20,441 nucleotides of DNA from Chloroflexota bacterium. GTDB lineage: Bacteria > Chloroflexota > UBA11872. Under the pieces are notes generated by a model, which was given only the letters and a program-made list of their open reading frames with translations, was not told the origin of the DNA and made no database searches. The stretch's first letter is position 1. Each line of letters begins with the position of its first letter. The translations under genes and the position numbers were made by a program. Positions 5,943 to 14,492 of this stretch are shown here, piece by piece. Where the stretch lies: positions 1 through 20,441 of the forward strand of contig JAPOXI010000129.1 of assembly GCA_026707185.1 (NCBI GenBank). The letters are read 5' to 3'.

Positions 5943-7094
5943 TCATGGTTGCTGAATGCTCACCCACGCCCGCGTCCGCTCCGACTCCCGCGCCGCGTCC
6001 ACCGCCCGCGCCACCGCCAGCCCGTCGTGAAAGCTCGCCAGCCGGCTGGGCTCTCCCGCGGCACTCGCCCGCAATCCCGGAATCACAATCTCCCGGAACA
6101 TCGCCGTGTTCTGCGCCCGCGGCGACTCGTGCACCCGCACCGGCACGTCGACCACCTCGGGGTCGACCCCGCGCACCAGGCGCACCTGGCCGGCCTTCCG
6201 GTTGCCGCCCGAGTAGCTCACAAACGCCGACGCCCGCGACCCGTGCACCTGTACGTCGGGCGTGGGTCCCGGCCGCGTAAAGGTCGTCTGCCCCGCCGTA
6301 AATGTGAACAGCGCGCCGGACGCCATCTCCCCGTGGATCGTCCCGAAGTCGCTCGCGGTCACTTGCGCCATTGGTGTTCCCGCAGCCACCCCCTGCGGGT
6401 TCTCAGCCGACCAGCGGTTGGCGTCGACTCGCGAAATGTCACCCATGTCCGGCCGCTCCGGGACCACGATCGGTAGGTGCCCCATCACGGCCGTGATCTC
6501 GCTGCCCGTCAGATACCGCGCCAGGTCCAGCAGGTGCACGCCCAGCAGGCCGATCGACCCGGCCGGGCACTCTTCCTCCGTCATCCACCACTGCACCGGC
6601 TCGTGCAGGGCGCGCGGCTGCCAGATGCGCCCGAACATCGCCTGCACCTCGCCAATCTCGCCCTCGTCGATCAGGCGTCGCACCGTCTGCATCGGTTCCG
6701 CGAACCGCATGTAGTGCCCCAGGCCGTGCCCCAGCTCCGAGCTCTCCGCCGCCGCCACCATCTCGGCGCACTGCTCGGCCGTATTAGCCAGCGGCTTCTC
6801 GCACAACACGTGCTTGCCCGACTCCAGCGCGGCAATGGCTACCGGATGGTGCATGGCGTTGCTGGTGACAATCGCCACCACATCCAGGTCGTCCCGCGCC
6901 ACCAGGTCGCGCCAGTCCGTATGGGTATCCGGCATCCCGTAGGCTGCCGCCGTCTCCGCCAGCGGCCCCGGCCGTCGCGCCGCAATCGCGCGCAATTCCA
7001 GGTCCGGCAGATCGACCGCCGGATTCAGATACGTGGGGGCAAAGAGCCCCGTGGCGCCAACCACACCAACTCGCAGAATGTTCGATTCACTCAT
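5943..7094 (-). CDS. Gfo/Idh/MocA family NAD(P)-dependent oxidoreductase
   Basis: This 383-aa protein has an N-terminal Rossmann fold with the dinucleotide motif GVVGATG (residues 10-16) and the family signature EKPLA (99-103) with catalytic Lys100. The C-terminal alpha/beta domain contains GVHLLDLARYL (185-195), where His187 and Asp190 occupy the usual active-site positions. Family members oxidise or reduce sugars, inositols and related compounds; the substrate cannot be told. No signal peptide is seen. It starts 12 nt after pgsA stops, so it is probably co-transcribed with rodZ-like and pgsA. A link to envelope sugar or lipid-headgroup metabolism is only an inference. Confidence 0.9.
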   Translation of the reverse strand: MSESNILRVGVVGATGLFAPTYLNPAVDLPDLELRAIAARRPGPLAETAAAYGMPDTHTDWRDLVARDDLDVVAIVTSNAMHHPVAIAALESGKHVLCEKPLANTAEQCAEMVAAAESSELGHGLGHYMRFAEPMQTVRRLIDEGEIGEVQAMFGRIWQPRALHEPVQWWMTEEECPAGSIGLLGVHLLDLARYLTGSEITAVMGHLPIVVPERPDMGDISRVDANRWSAENPQGVAAGTPMAQVTASDFGTIHGEMASGALFTFTAGQTTFTRPGPTPDVQVHGSRASAFVSYSGGNRKAGQVRLVRGVDPEVVDVPVRVHESPRAQNTAMFREIVIPGLRASAAGEPSRLASFHDGLAVARAVDAARESERTRAWVSIQQP

Positions 7095-7106
7095 GTCGGC
7101 GCCACC

Positions 7107-7730
7107 TCAAAGCGGGTCCGGAACATCCGGCGCGGGCCGTCCGCGTAGTTCACGCGTAACGCTAACGAGATAGTAGAGACCCGACGCAATCGTCATGGCC
7201 AGCGCGAACATCACCAGGGCCCAGGTCAGCGGCACCCGGTCCCAGATCAGCGCGGCGAGCCCGATGTACTGCCACATCATCTTCATCTTGCCCAGCTGGC
7301 CCGCGCTCACCGTTACGCCCTGCGCCCCGGCGTAGGCCCGCATTCCCATCACAAATATCTCGCGTCCAACAAAGCCCACCGCAATCCACCCTGGAATCCA
7401 GCCCAGCTCGACCATCGTGATGACCAGGGCGGCAACGACCAGCTTGTCACCCACCAGGTCAAAGAAAATCCCCAACTGCGAGCCGGATCCATAACGACGC
7501 GCGATCAGGCCGTCGAACACGTCGGTGATACCCGCCACAATGAAGAGACACGCCGCTGCCTGGTTCGAGGCTTGGCCGTCCCACAGCAGAAGCCCGATAA
7601 CCAGTGGAATGACCAGAACCCGAAAGCCGGTCAACAGGTTGGGCAGCCTGGCGAACCAAACCGTGCGAGCCGACGCTGCGGCCGCTATGGCACCGGCCGC
7701 AGCCGGCGGCGGCGTGTCTTGCCTAGCCAC
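7107..7730 (-). CDS. pgsA: CDP-diacylglycerol-glycerol-3-phosphate 3-phosphatidyltransferase
   Basis: PgsA makes phosphatidylglycerophosphate from CDP-diacylglycerol and glycerol 3-phosphate in the cytoplasmic membrane, the committed step to phosphatidylglycerol. The CDP-alcohol phosphatidyltransferase motif is complete: D70, D73-G74, A77-R78, G87, D91 and D95. PNLLTGFRVL (residues 30-39) before the first helix and GREIFVMGMR (122-131) are typical of PgsA. Several hydrophobic helices span about 38-190. The start is taken as GTG at 7730, which overlaps the rodZ-like stop by 8 nt and gives 207 aa, close to family size. Longer in-frame starts would run deep inside the rodZ-like gene. rodZ and pgsA are frequent neighbours in bacteria. 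Other CDP-alcohol enzymes are possible but less likely. Confidence 0.88.
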   Translation of the reverse strand: MARQDTPPPAAAGAIAAAASARTVWFARLPNLLTGFRVLVIPLVIGLLLWDGQASNQAAACLFIVAGITDVFDGLIARRYGSGSQLGIFFDLVGDKLVVAALVITMVELGWIPGWIAVGFVGREIFVMGMRAYAGAQGVTVSAGQLGKMKMMWQYIGLAALIWDRVPLTWALVMFALAMTIASGLYYLVSVTRELRGRPAPDVPDPL

Positions 7731-8397
7731 CCGTGACGACCCGCCAGGTGCGCTGGAACGATCCGCCCGGAGGCCCGAGGATTCCAATTGAGTCGCCGTC
7801 GATCCGAACCTCGATCGCGTCGGCCGCTTCGGCTCGCACCGCGATTTCCCGCTGCGGCGACCATGCCTGGGTCGACCCGGCCGTGACCTGTCCGTCGAAG
7901 ACCGGTCGTCCATCAACGACAACCGCAATCTCAGTCGGCCGTACGACCACCAGCTCCAGCACGCTCCCGGCCCGCAGGCCGGCGCCCACGGGCGTCGAGG
8001 CCGGTGGTGGCGGCTCGGATGCGGCAGGCCGGGGTGTCCTGTCGGGCAGGACCACGACCAGCACCGCGACCAGCAAAAGGACTACCGCGCCAAGTGCGCC
8101 GGCGAGCAGGCGCCCTCGTCGACGGCGCAACACTCGATCAGGCTCGGCGGCGGCGAAGCGGCGCGCGCTCAGCGCGGTGGCATACGCGTTCAACACGGGC
8201 TCCTCGGGAACCGCAAGGGCTCGGGTATACAGGCGTATCAGCCCCCGCGTAAACGGCTCGGCCGGCAAGACCTCCAGGTTGTCGGTTTCCAGCGCTATCA
8301 GGTTGTGACGCGGAATCCGCGTGGAACTCGATAGTGCCTCAATGCTCAGCCCGGCTTGCATCCGCGCGGCGCGAAGCATCTCACCCATCGTTGCCAT
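7723..8397 (-). CDS. rodZ: RodZ-like HTH / single-pass membrane / DUF4115 protein
   Basis: This 224-aa protein has the RodZ domain order. A cytoplasmic helix-turn-helix domain opens with MGEMLRAARMQAGLSIEALS and runs over about residues 4-70. A basic RRRRGR stop precedes one transmembrane helix (96-117). A proline-rich linker (121-136) and an extracytoplasmic beta-rich DUF4115-type domain (about 145-220) follow. In characterised bacteria RodZ binds MreB and links it to cell-wall elongation. No mreB is in the window. The start is ATG at 8397; ATG at 8388 is equally possible, and neither has a clear ribosome binding site. It lies 41 nt downstream of the SPFH-like gene and overlaps pgsA, so it belongs to the same run of genes. 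Confidence 0.85.
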   Translation of the reverse strand: MATMGEMLRAARMQAGLSIEALSSSTRIPRHNLIALETDNLEVLPAEPFTRGLIRLYTRALAVPEEPVLNAYATALSARRFAAAEPDRVLRRRRGRLLAGALGAVVLLLVAVLVVVLPDRTPRPAASEPPPPASTPVGAGLRAGSVLELVVVRPTEIAVVVDGRPVFDGQVTAGSTQAWSPQREIAVRAEAADAIEVRIDGDSIGILGPPGGSFQRTWRVVTGG

Positions 8398-8438
8398 GGT
8401 CGATTATCGCGCGGCGCGCCCGGGACGGATCGCGACGC

Positions 8439-9941
8439 TCAGGTCCGTTCGATTCCGAACCTCGGCTGAGGCTTCAAGATGATCCCCAGCCCGGTAAGTT
8501 GCTCGTTGGCGTTCGCCACGTCGACAAACCGATTCAGGAATTGCTGCATGTCTGACCGTAGCTCCTGGTTGACGGCCTCGGTATCGCCATCGAACTCTGC
8601 CACGAGTGAATCCCGCCACGTGGCCAGGAGTTGCACCAACCCTTCCCGCAGGATGGCGGCGATGAATTGATCCGCGAACTGGGGCACACCCAGCCGGACG
8701 AACGCGGTCAGGTCGGTCACGTCGTATTGGAACTGCACCACCAGGTCTTCGGGTTCGGCTTCGGTCGGAAAAACCAGGGTCACCGGAGCGGCGCGGTCGG
8801 TCAGATTGATCAGCCGCCGGTCCGTAATCGGTCGCGGCCACGTCCAGAACAGGCCCGGCCCTTGAATCACGCTCAGCGTCTCGGCGCTGGCCCGGGACGG
8901 CCCGTCAATCCCCTTACCCAGAGCAAGCACGCTGCCGCTTGATGGAAAGGCCGCGGCTTCGTTCGGTACCAGAATCAACGCGTCGTCGGCGCTCAGCCTG
9001 AAAACCCCCGCGGCCAGAAAAATGACCACGGCGGCAGCGATGCCGGGCACCAGAAGCGCCGGGACCGACACGATCGCGGGCACACGCGGCCGCGCTCTCG
9101 GGTCATAGGGCGAGGTAATCGATGCGATGTGGACCGAGTTCCGCCGGGCGTACAGGCCGGGTATCAGTCGCCGCGGCGGACGACCGGCCAGGCGAAACTG
9201 GGCAGCCATGTCCGCGGCAAAGGCGTGCACGCCCGTAACGTTGTAGTGGGCGGCGAGGCGCTTCAACCGGTCGAATTGGGTCGCCAGGCGCAACGCGCGC
9301 TGGCCGTCGATCCTCGCTCGGCCCCCGAGCAAGTCGCCAATATCCGCAAGCAGCGTATCGGTGGCCGCCAGGAACGGTGCGGCGTCGTCCCGCACCTCCA
9401 CCGGGGCGACGTTCAGCGCGGCCTCGGCGCCGCGCGCTCCGGGCCGTGTGCCAATCACGCGGCGTGCCCGCCGGATCAACCAGGCCGACGGGAGCAGCGA
9501 TATGAGCGCGGCCAGTGGCAGCCCGCCCGCCGACCCGCCGGCAGATCCCAGGAACGGGGCAACCGCCTCTCCGATTGCCGGAAGCTCGCGACCTGGTATC
9601 GCCAGCAGACCTAGAAGTGCCGCGACCAGGAACGGCAGCCCCACCGCGGCCAGGAGCCACGCCCACTGCCGGGCTCGCGCGTGGCGACGCAGTCGACGCT
9701 GCTGCCGCACGGCCTTGGATTCGATCTGTGTTACCAGCGAGGCGTCGTGCGAATCGGCTCCCACGCGCAACGTGCGAGCCGGAACGAGCGCTCGCGCGAC
9801 GACCTGTGTGAGCCGGTGTCGGTCGTGGGCGACCAGAATCGCTCCATTCGGACCGGCGCCGATCGGCACGTAGTCCAGCGGAACCGCTGCGGGGTCGTCG
9901 GGCTGTCCCGGCGCGCTGGCGCCCGTGGCCTTCGCTCGCAT
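8439..9941 (-). CDS. membrane protein with SPFH/HflK-like C-terminal region
   Basis: I do not recognise the whole 500-aa protein. A soluble N-terminus (1-90) is followed by two hydrophobic helices (about 93-116 and 137-155), a charged soluble stretch (160-285) and a third helix (290-314). The C-terminal part (about 355-495) resembles an SPFH/band-7 domain of the HflK/prohibitin kind: GPGLFWTWPRP, then LTDRAAPVTLVFPT, VVQFQYDVTD with an 'F-V-R-L-G' step, and a long amphipathic helix. SPFH proteins form membrane rings that organise lipids or regulate proteases. The usual SPFH protein has only one N-terminal helix, so the long multi-helix front is unusual. Its ATG directly follows the TGA of the upstream gene (TGAATG), implying translational coupling. 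Confidence 0.65.
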   Translation of the reverse strand: MRAKATGASAPGQPDDPAAVPLDYVPIGAGPNGAILVAHDRHRLTQVVARALVPARTLRVGADSHDASLVTQIESKAVRQQRRLRRHARARQWAWLLAAVGLPFLVAALLGLLAIPGRELPAIGEAVAPFLGSAGGSAGGLPLAALISLLPSAWLIRRARRVIGTRPGARGAEAALNVAPVEVRDDAAPFLAATDTLLADIGDLLGGRARIDGQRALRLATQFDRLKRLAAHYNVTGVHAFAADMAAQFRLAGRPPRRLIPGLYARRNSVHIASITSPYDPRARPRVPAIVSVPALLVPGIAAAVVIFLAAGVFRLSADDALILVPNEAAAFPSSGSVLALGKGIDGPSRASAETLSVIQGPGLFWTWPRPITDRRLINLTDRAAPVTLVFPTEAEPEDLVVQFQYDVTDLTAFVRLGVPQFADQFIAAILREGLVQLLATWRDSLVAEFDGDTEAVNQELRSDMQQFLNRFVDVANANEQLTGLGIILKPQPRFGIERT

Positions 9942-10850
9942 TCAACGGCCCTCGGGCAACACAGCCGCGGGTCCGGCGACGAATGCGGCGCCGGCGGCTG
10001 CCGCCAGGGCGCCGGCGCGCCGGCTCTCGACGCGTCCAACGGCGACGGCGGACATACCAATGGCGCCACTTGAATGCGCGGCCCGGGCGGCCAGCGTTCG
10101 GTCTGGCGGCTGCCCCGGGGCTTCGGCCAGCAGGCCCGGAGCGAGTGCCAGCACCCCGGCCGCCTGCATGTCGTTGCCCCGCGGCTCAAGCAAGGCAACG
10201 CCTCGCCGGCGGATTTCGTCCGCCGTGCGTCGCCCTTCGTCCGCACCGATGCTCGCGCGCCGTTCGTCATACCAGCGCATGTCGGTCTGCTGGCCGTGCG
10301 CATGCATGATCAGCGCGAGTTGCGGATTGCTCACCGCGGTCCCGCCGTCCCGTAAATCCATCACCAGGGAGGGCTCGAATGCGTCCAGCGACGCCCGCAG
10401 CGCGGCCCAAACGCTCGGACGAATCGGCGAGGCGAGTAACCGCAGCGCGGCGGTCAGCCCAAAGGCCGGCTGTTCAGGCCGTGGAACCTCGACCTCCGCC
10501 ACTGGCTCCACGAGATATAGCAACAGGGCGATGCGCGACAGCAGCGACTGGCGGTCGCTGGCCGGCGTGCCGAAGGCGCGGGCCACGGCGCGCCCGGCCG
10601 CAAGCACTGGCATGGTCAGCGTGTTCGGCGCGGCATCGATGGCGAGTCGCACATCCGCCGCCGAATCGCCCGCCGTCAACTCCAGCACCCGGCCAACCCG
10701 CAGCCCGGCCACCGGCCCCTCGTAGATCACACGGTCCGCATAGGTGCCGGCGAACTTCGCCCGCTCCTCGCGCCAGTCCGTCGGTCGAAGCAATCGGCGA
10801 TAGCGCGACTCATCAATTGGAATGTCGACGCGAACGCCGGCGGCAATCAC
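9942..10850 (-). CDS. hypothetical soluble protein of the four-gene membrane cluster
   Basis: This 302-aa protein has no recognised family and no clear signal peptide or membrane helix, apart from a mildly hydrophobic alanine-rich C-terminal segment (about 278-297). Notable parts are a charged N-terminus (IDESRYRRLLRPTDWREER, 12-30), a central LLSRIALLLYLVEPVAEVEVP stretch (103-123), LVMDLRDGG (162-170), and a HAHGQQTDMRWYDERR segment (183-198). No nucleotide-binding loop is seen. The start is set at GTG 10850 because no other start occurs in frame just before, and the frame farther upstream is a shadow of the previous gene; this leaves a 22-nt gap. It may be a cytoplasmic partner of the membrane proteins on either side. 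Function unknown. Confidence 0.7.
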   Translation of the reverse strand: MIAAGVRVDIPIDESRYRRLLRPTDWREERAKFAGTYADRVIYEGPVAGLRVGRVLELTAGDSAADVRLAIDAAPNTLTMPVLAAGRAVARAFGTPASDRQSLLSRIALLLYLVEPVAEVEVPRPEQPAFGLTAALRLLASPIRPSVWAALRASLDAFEPSLVMDLRDGGTAVSNPQLALIMHAHGQQTDMRWYDERRASIGADEGRRTADEIRRRGVALLEPRGNDMQAAGVLALAPGLLAEAPGQPPDRTLAARAAHSSGAIGMSAVAVGRVESRRAGALAAAAGAAFVAGPAAVLPEGR

Positions 10851-10872
10851 AGGGCATCGTCCGAGCGTGTTC

Positions 10873-11574
10873 TCACCCCACGACTCCCGTCGTGGCGGCG
10901 GGTGCCGGCAGCGCCGGCCGCTGCAGGTTGTACGTGGCTTCGTCAGCCAGCCAAAAGCCAACGTGCGGCGGCAACACCGACGGGTGCGTGCCCCCGGCCA
11001 GGGCCTCGTAGACCTCCGCGGCCTCGTCCAGACCCTGGGCCCTGGCCTGCACGGCACCCAGCGCGTAGGCCGCCGCATCGTCCTCGATGTCGTGCATGGC
11101 CTGCTCGATGCGCGCGAGTCCGGCGTGCGCGTCGGAGGTAATCAGCGGCGCTTGCGCCGGCGCCAGCGGTGCCCGCTCGACCCGTCCCTCCAGATCCAGG
11201 AACCACCGTAGGCAGCGACGCCCGGCCAGCAACCACACCCCGGCCAACGCCGGAACCCAGTGCCCGCCCGAGGCGATCAGGAGGGCCAGGCCCAGCGCGA
11301 ATTCCATCCAGACCAGCGCCCGTCGGCCCCGTCGCGGGCTGCCGGCCAACGAATCGCCGCCTGCCAGCCGGGCATAGTCCAGCGCGATCACGGCGGCGCG
11401 AGCCGCCAGCGGCGCCGAAAACTGCTGGCTCTGCGGCTGAATCAATGCAATCCGCCAGCCCCAATACTGTGGGCTCCGGGCCGGGGCTGTCCGCAGAATC
11501 GAGGCGGTCGACCGATCGGCCCGCAACACGTAGCCGTCACGAACCGGCACGGCCCAACAGGCCAGGTTCATCAT
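10873..11574 (-). CDS. hypothetical membrane protein of the four-gene cluster
   Basis: This 233-aa protein is not recognised. Its first 80 residues look soluble. Two adjacent hydrophobic segments (about 86-101 and 104-118) then form a hairpin. The C-terminal half (125-233) is soluble, with an acidic helix (LARIEQAMHDIEDDAAAYAL) and a later AAEVYEAL segment resembling a single helical repeat. The start is ATG at 11574: the sequence ATGATGA makes a 4-nt overlap with the stop of the upstream gene, a strong sign of coupled translation. A second ATG follows at 11571. The shared plan of central membrane hairpin plus soluble tail with the upstream protein suggests the two may interact; that is inference. 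Confidence 0.72.
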   Translation of the reverse strand: MMNLACWAVPVRDGYVLRADRSTASILRTAPARSPQYWGWRIALIQPQSQQFSAPLAARAAVIALDYARLAGGDSLAGSPRRGRRALVWMEFALGLALLIASGGHWVPALAGVWLLAGRRCLRWFLDLEGRVERAPLAPAQAPLITSDAHAGLARIEQAMHDIEDDAAAYALGAVQARAQGLDEAAEVYEALAGGTHPSVLPPHVGFWLADEATYNLQRPALPAPAATTGVVG

Positions 11575-12326
11575 TGGGAACGCGCCTCGAGGTGAGTCAA
11601 CGAGTGCGACAGCCTGTCCCTTGGACGTCGCGCCGCTCGCAATCTGGCCAGGAGCCCCCGAACCGGCGTCGCCTCCGGCGCCCCCGCCAATTCTTGGTAG
11701 AACCTGGCTGCAGTCGGCCAACGCACGCGACGTCGAGCGTCCCGCTCAAGGCGCATGAGGTCGCGCGGTTCATCCGGCTCGTTGGCAGCCCGCCAGAGGT
11801 CGCGCAGTCGCGCCAGTGAGTCGCCGTCTCGGCCCACCGCCGTGTTCGGCAGCAACTCCCCCAACTCCAGCATCGCCCGTGCGCGCGCTCCCAACCTCCG
11901 GCGAGCGACCGCGCGCCAGGCTTGCGCGAGACCTGGCAAAAATCCCAGCGGGACGGCCCAGACCACCAGCGCATGTATGGGCTCACGATTCAGGAACAGG
12001 AAGGCCAGGAGTACGCCAACCAGGCTCAACTCCAGCAGCCCGAGGAGCAGCGCCAAAACCCAGCGACGTCCCTCGCCGGCCACGCGCACCGCATGCGAAA
12101 ACAGGTCCGCCTCCACGCGGGCGCGTATCACGGCCAGCTCGCCCTGCGACATCCGCAGGCGGCTGTACAAGGCGATCTGAAACGGACCGGCGTCGGCGTC
12201 CAGCCGCCCGTAATCCGTGTCGATCAATACGGCGCTTCCCGTGTCCGTGGGAACGACGAACGCGTCAATAAACTGGACGTTGGCATCCGACTCGTGCACG
12301 GCGATAGAAAGCTCCAGCGGCGACAC
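11571..12326 (-). CDS. hypothetical membrane protein, first gene of the four-gene cluster
   Basis: This 251-aa protein is not recognised. The N-terminal 85 residues look like a small beta-rich soluble domain (LELSIAVHESDANVQFIDAFVV, then AVLIDTDYG). Two hydrophobic helices follow (about 89-111 and 117-136), then a basic ARRRLGARAR stretch and a helical, arginine-rich C-terminus with LWRAANEPDEP and FYQELAG. The start is uncertain: GTG 12326 lacks a ribosome binding site. GTG 12299 (242 aa) has GGAG 12 nt before it. A TTG farther upstream is also in frame. It is divergent from mnmG, so the promoter for the whole downstream run should lie in about 12327-12423. Confidence 0.65.
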   Translation of the reverse strand: MSPLELSIAVHESDANVQFIDAFVVPTDTGSAVLIDTDYGRLDADAGPFQIALYSRLRMSQGELAVIRARVEADLFSHAVRVAGEGRRWVLALLLGLLELSLVGVLLAFLFLNREPIHALVVWAVPLGFLPGLAQAWRAVARRRLGARARAMLELGELLPNTAVGRDGDSLARLRDLWRAANEPDEPRDLMRLERDARRRVRWPTAARFYQELAGAPEATPVRGLLARLRAARRPRDRLSHSLTHLEARSQ

Positions 12327-12423
12327 GGCACGACACGACGACCGCGGCGCGAGTATCTGAGTGTATATCGCCGCCAAACCTGAAATCGGACCCAAACGCA
12401 CCTTCGCGTGTGAAGATGAGGCT

Positions 12424-14409
12424 ATGCGTTTGCGACGATCCCGCTCCCCCGCCGGCAGCTTCGACGTCCTGGTCGTCGGCGCCGGCCACGCCGGCTGCGA
12501 GGCCGCCCTGGCTGCCGCCCGCATGGGCCGCCGTACCGCCCTCCTCAGCACCAGTCTCGGCACGACCGCCCAGATGCCCTGCAACCCGTCCATCGGCGGC
12601 CCCGCCAAGGGCAATCTCGTCCGCGAAATCGACGCCCTCGGCGGCGAGATGGGCCGCAATACCGACCGCACCCAGATCCAGATTCGTGAGCTCAACACCG
12701 GCAAGGGCCCCGCCGTGCGCGCCCTCCGCGCCCAGTGCGACAAGCACGCCTACGGTCGACGCATGCGGCGCGTGCTGGAGACGCAGGCGAACTTGACGCT
12801 GATCGAGGACCACGTTGACGGCCTGATCTGGGAACCCCAGGCCGAGAACGGCGCGACCGACTGGCGCGTCCGCGGTATCCGCACCGCCACAGGCGAAGAG
12901 CTTCGCGCGCACGCCACCGTGGTGACGACCGGCACCTTCCTGCAAGGCCGAATCATCATGGGCGACGACCAGTCCCCCGGCGGCCGCCGCGGCGAACCGC
13001 CCGCCACCGCGCTATCCGAGGATCTGCGCGCGGCCGGCCTTGAACTCGGCCGCCTCAAGACCGGCACCCCACCGCGCCTCGCTGCCTCGACCATCGACTA
13101 CACCCGCTCCCGCGTGCAGCACGGCAGCGAGCAACCCCTCTGGTTCAGCTTCGATCCGCCGCCGCGGTCGCAGTGGTACGAAGCCTCGCCCGACCCCGTC
13201 TATCCCCACGTCCCGCCCCCCGGCTGGCGCACCCAGATGGCCTGCTACCAGGTCCACACCACGCCAAAAACCCACCAGCTCATCCGCGACAACCTGCACC
13301 GCGCGCCCATGTACAACGGCGCCATCAAAGCCTCCGGTCCGCGCTATTGCCCCTCAATCGAGGACAAGATCGTCCGCTTCGCGCACAAGGACTCGCACTC
13401 GCTCTTCCTCGAACCCGAGGGCTTCCAAACCCACGAGGTCTACGTCCAGGGCGCCAACACCAGCCTGCCGGCCGACGTGCAGCAGGCCATGATTCAGACC
13501 ATCCCGGGCCTCGAGTCCGCCGAAATGCTACGCCCGGGCTACGCAGTCGAGTACGACTTCGTCCAGCCCCGCCAGCTACGCCGTTCCCTGGAAGTCCGCA
13601 ACGCCCGCGGCCTCTTCCTGGCCGGCCAGGTCAACGGCACCACCGGCTACGAGGAAGCCGCCGCCCAGGGCCTCATGGCCGGCATCAACGCCGCCCGCCG
13701 GTCGCGCGGCCATGAACCGGTCGAACTCGGCCGCGCGCAGGCCTACATCGGCGTCATGATCGACGACCTCGTCACCAGCGACCTCACCGAGCCCTACCGC
13801 CTTCACACCTCCCGCGCCGAATACCGCCTGCTCCTCCGCCACGACAGCGCCGACCGCCGCCTCACCGAACTCGGCCACCAAATCGGCCTCGCCTCGGACC
13901 GCCGGCTCGCCCGCCTCCACCACCAGCGCGACCGGTCCGACACCACGCTCGACTGGCTAAAGCGGCTGCGCGTAGCGGCCACGCCCGCCGTCAATCAGCG
14001 CCTGCGCGACCTCGAACTGGCCCCGCTCCGCCAAACCTCCCGCGGCATCGAATTGCTTGCCCGCACCGGCATGACCTGCGACCTCATCGCCGAACTCGCC
14101 GGTGAGCCGCCACCGCCCCCGGAGGCCGCCGCCCACCTCGAGTTCGAGGTCAAGTACGCCGGCTACATCCGCCAGCAGGAAGCCCAGGTCCGCCGCGCCG
14201 CCGCCATGGAAGACCACCGGATCCCGCCCGACCTGGCCTATCTCGACCTCCGCGCCCTCCGCACCGAGGCCCGCCACCGCCTCGAACGCTTCCGCCCCGC
14301 CACCGTCGGCCAGGCCGCCCGCCTCGAAGGTGTCACCCCCTCCGACATCGCCGGCCTCCTCGTCTACCTCAAGCGCCACGCCGAAACGGCCGACGCCAGG
14401 CAGCACTAG
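12424..14409 (+). CDS. mnmG: tRNA uridine-5-carboxymethylaminomethyl modification enzyme MnmG (GidA)
   Basis: MnmG, with MnmE, adds the carboxymethylaminomethyl group to U34 of certain tRNAs, using FAD and folate. The protein is 661 aa, near the usual 620-650. It has the FAD loop GAGHAG (19-24) and MPCNPSIGG (51-59). Both family signatures are present: [11 protein letters not shown] (305-315) and [17 protein letters not shown] (400-416). [18 protein letters not shown] (463-480) and a C-terminal helical domain with the YAGYIRQQ motif follow. Compared with my memory of E. coli MnmG there is a proline-rich insertion of about 18 residues at roughly 244-268. ATG 12424 is chosen, with GAGG just upstream at tight spacing; a GTG at 12361 is in frame but adds an atypical leader. 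MnmE is not in the window. Confidence 0.96.
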   Translation: MRLRRSRSPAGSFDVLVVGAGHAGCEAALAAARMGRRTALLSTSLGTTAQMPCNPSIGGPAKGNLVREIDALGGEMGRNTDRTQIQIRELNTGKGPAVRALRAQCDKHAYGRRMRRVLETQANLTLIEDHVDGLIWEPQAENGATDWRVRGIRTATGEELRAHATVVTTGTFLQGRIIMGDDQSPGGRRGEPPATALSEDLRAAGLELGRLKTGTPPRLAASTIDYTRSRVQHGSEQPLWFSFDPPPRSQWYEASPDPVYPHVPPPGWRTQMACYQVHTTPKTHQLIRDNLHRAPMYNGAIKASGPRYCPSIEDKIVRFAHKDSHSLFLEPEGFQTHEVYVQGANTSLPADVQQAMIQTIPGLESAEMLRPGYAVEYDFVQPRQLRRSLEVRNARGLFLAGQVNGTTGYEEAAAQGLMAGINAARRSRGHEPVELGRAQAYIGVMIDDLVTSDLTEPYRLHTSRAEYRLLLRHDSADRRLTELGHQIGLASDRRLARLHHQRDRSDTTLDWLKRLRVAATPAVNQRLRDLELAPLRQTSRGIELLARTGMTCDLIAELAGEPPPPPEAAAHLEFEVKYAGYIRQQEAQVRRAAAMEDHRIPPDLAYLDLRALRTEARHRLERFRPATVGQAARLEGVTPSDIAGLLVYLKRHAETADARQH

Positions 14410-14423
14410 TCCCAGGACGCGCC

Positions 14424-14461
14424 CCGACCCTCGCCCGTTCGTCGAAACGAGCGAGGGTCGG
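14424..14461. terminator. strong hairpin between convergent genes, likely bidirectional terminator
   Basis: An 11-base perfect inverted repeat (CCGACCCTCGC at 14424-14434, GCGAGGGTCGG at 14451-14461) surrounds a further four pairable bases. It lies 15 nt past the mnmG stop and 31 nt past the stop of the convergent lipoprotein gene. Position and strength suggest a shared terminator. There is no T-run after the stem on either strand, so it would be non-canonical. Confidence 0.6.
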
Positions 14462-14492
14462 AAAAGACCGGCAACGTCGAGTCGCGATCCTG

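Noticed and set aside
14424..14461. Attachment site or mobile-element end at the strong inverted repeat
   Set aside because: It sits exactly between two convergent stops, and no transposase or integrase is nearby; a terminator is simpler.
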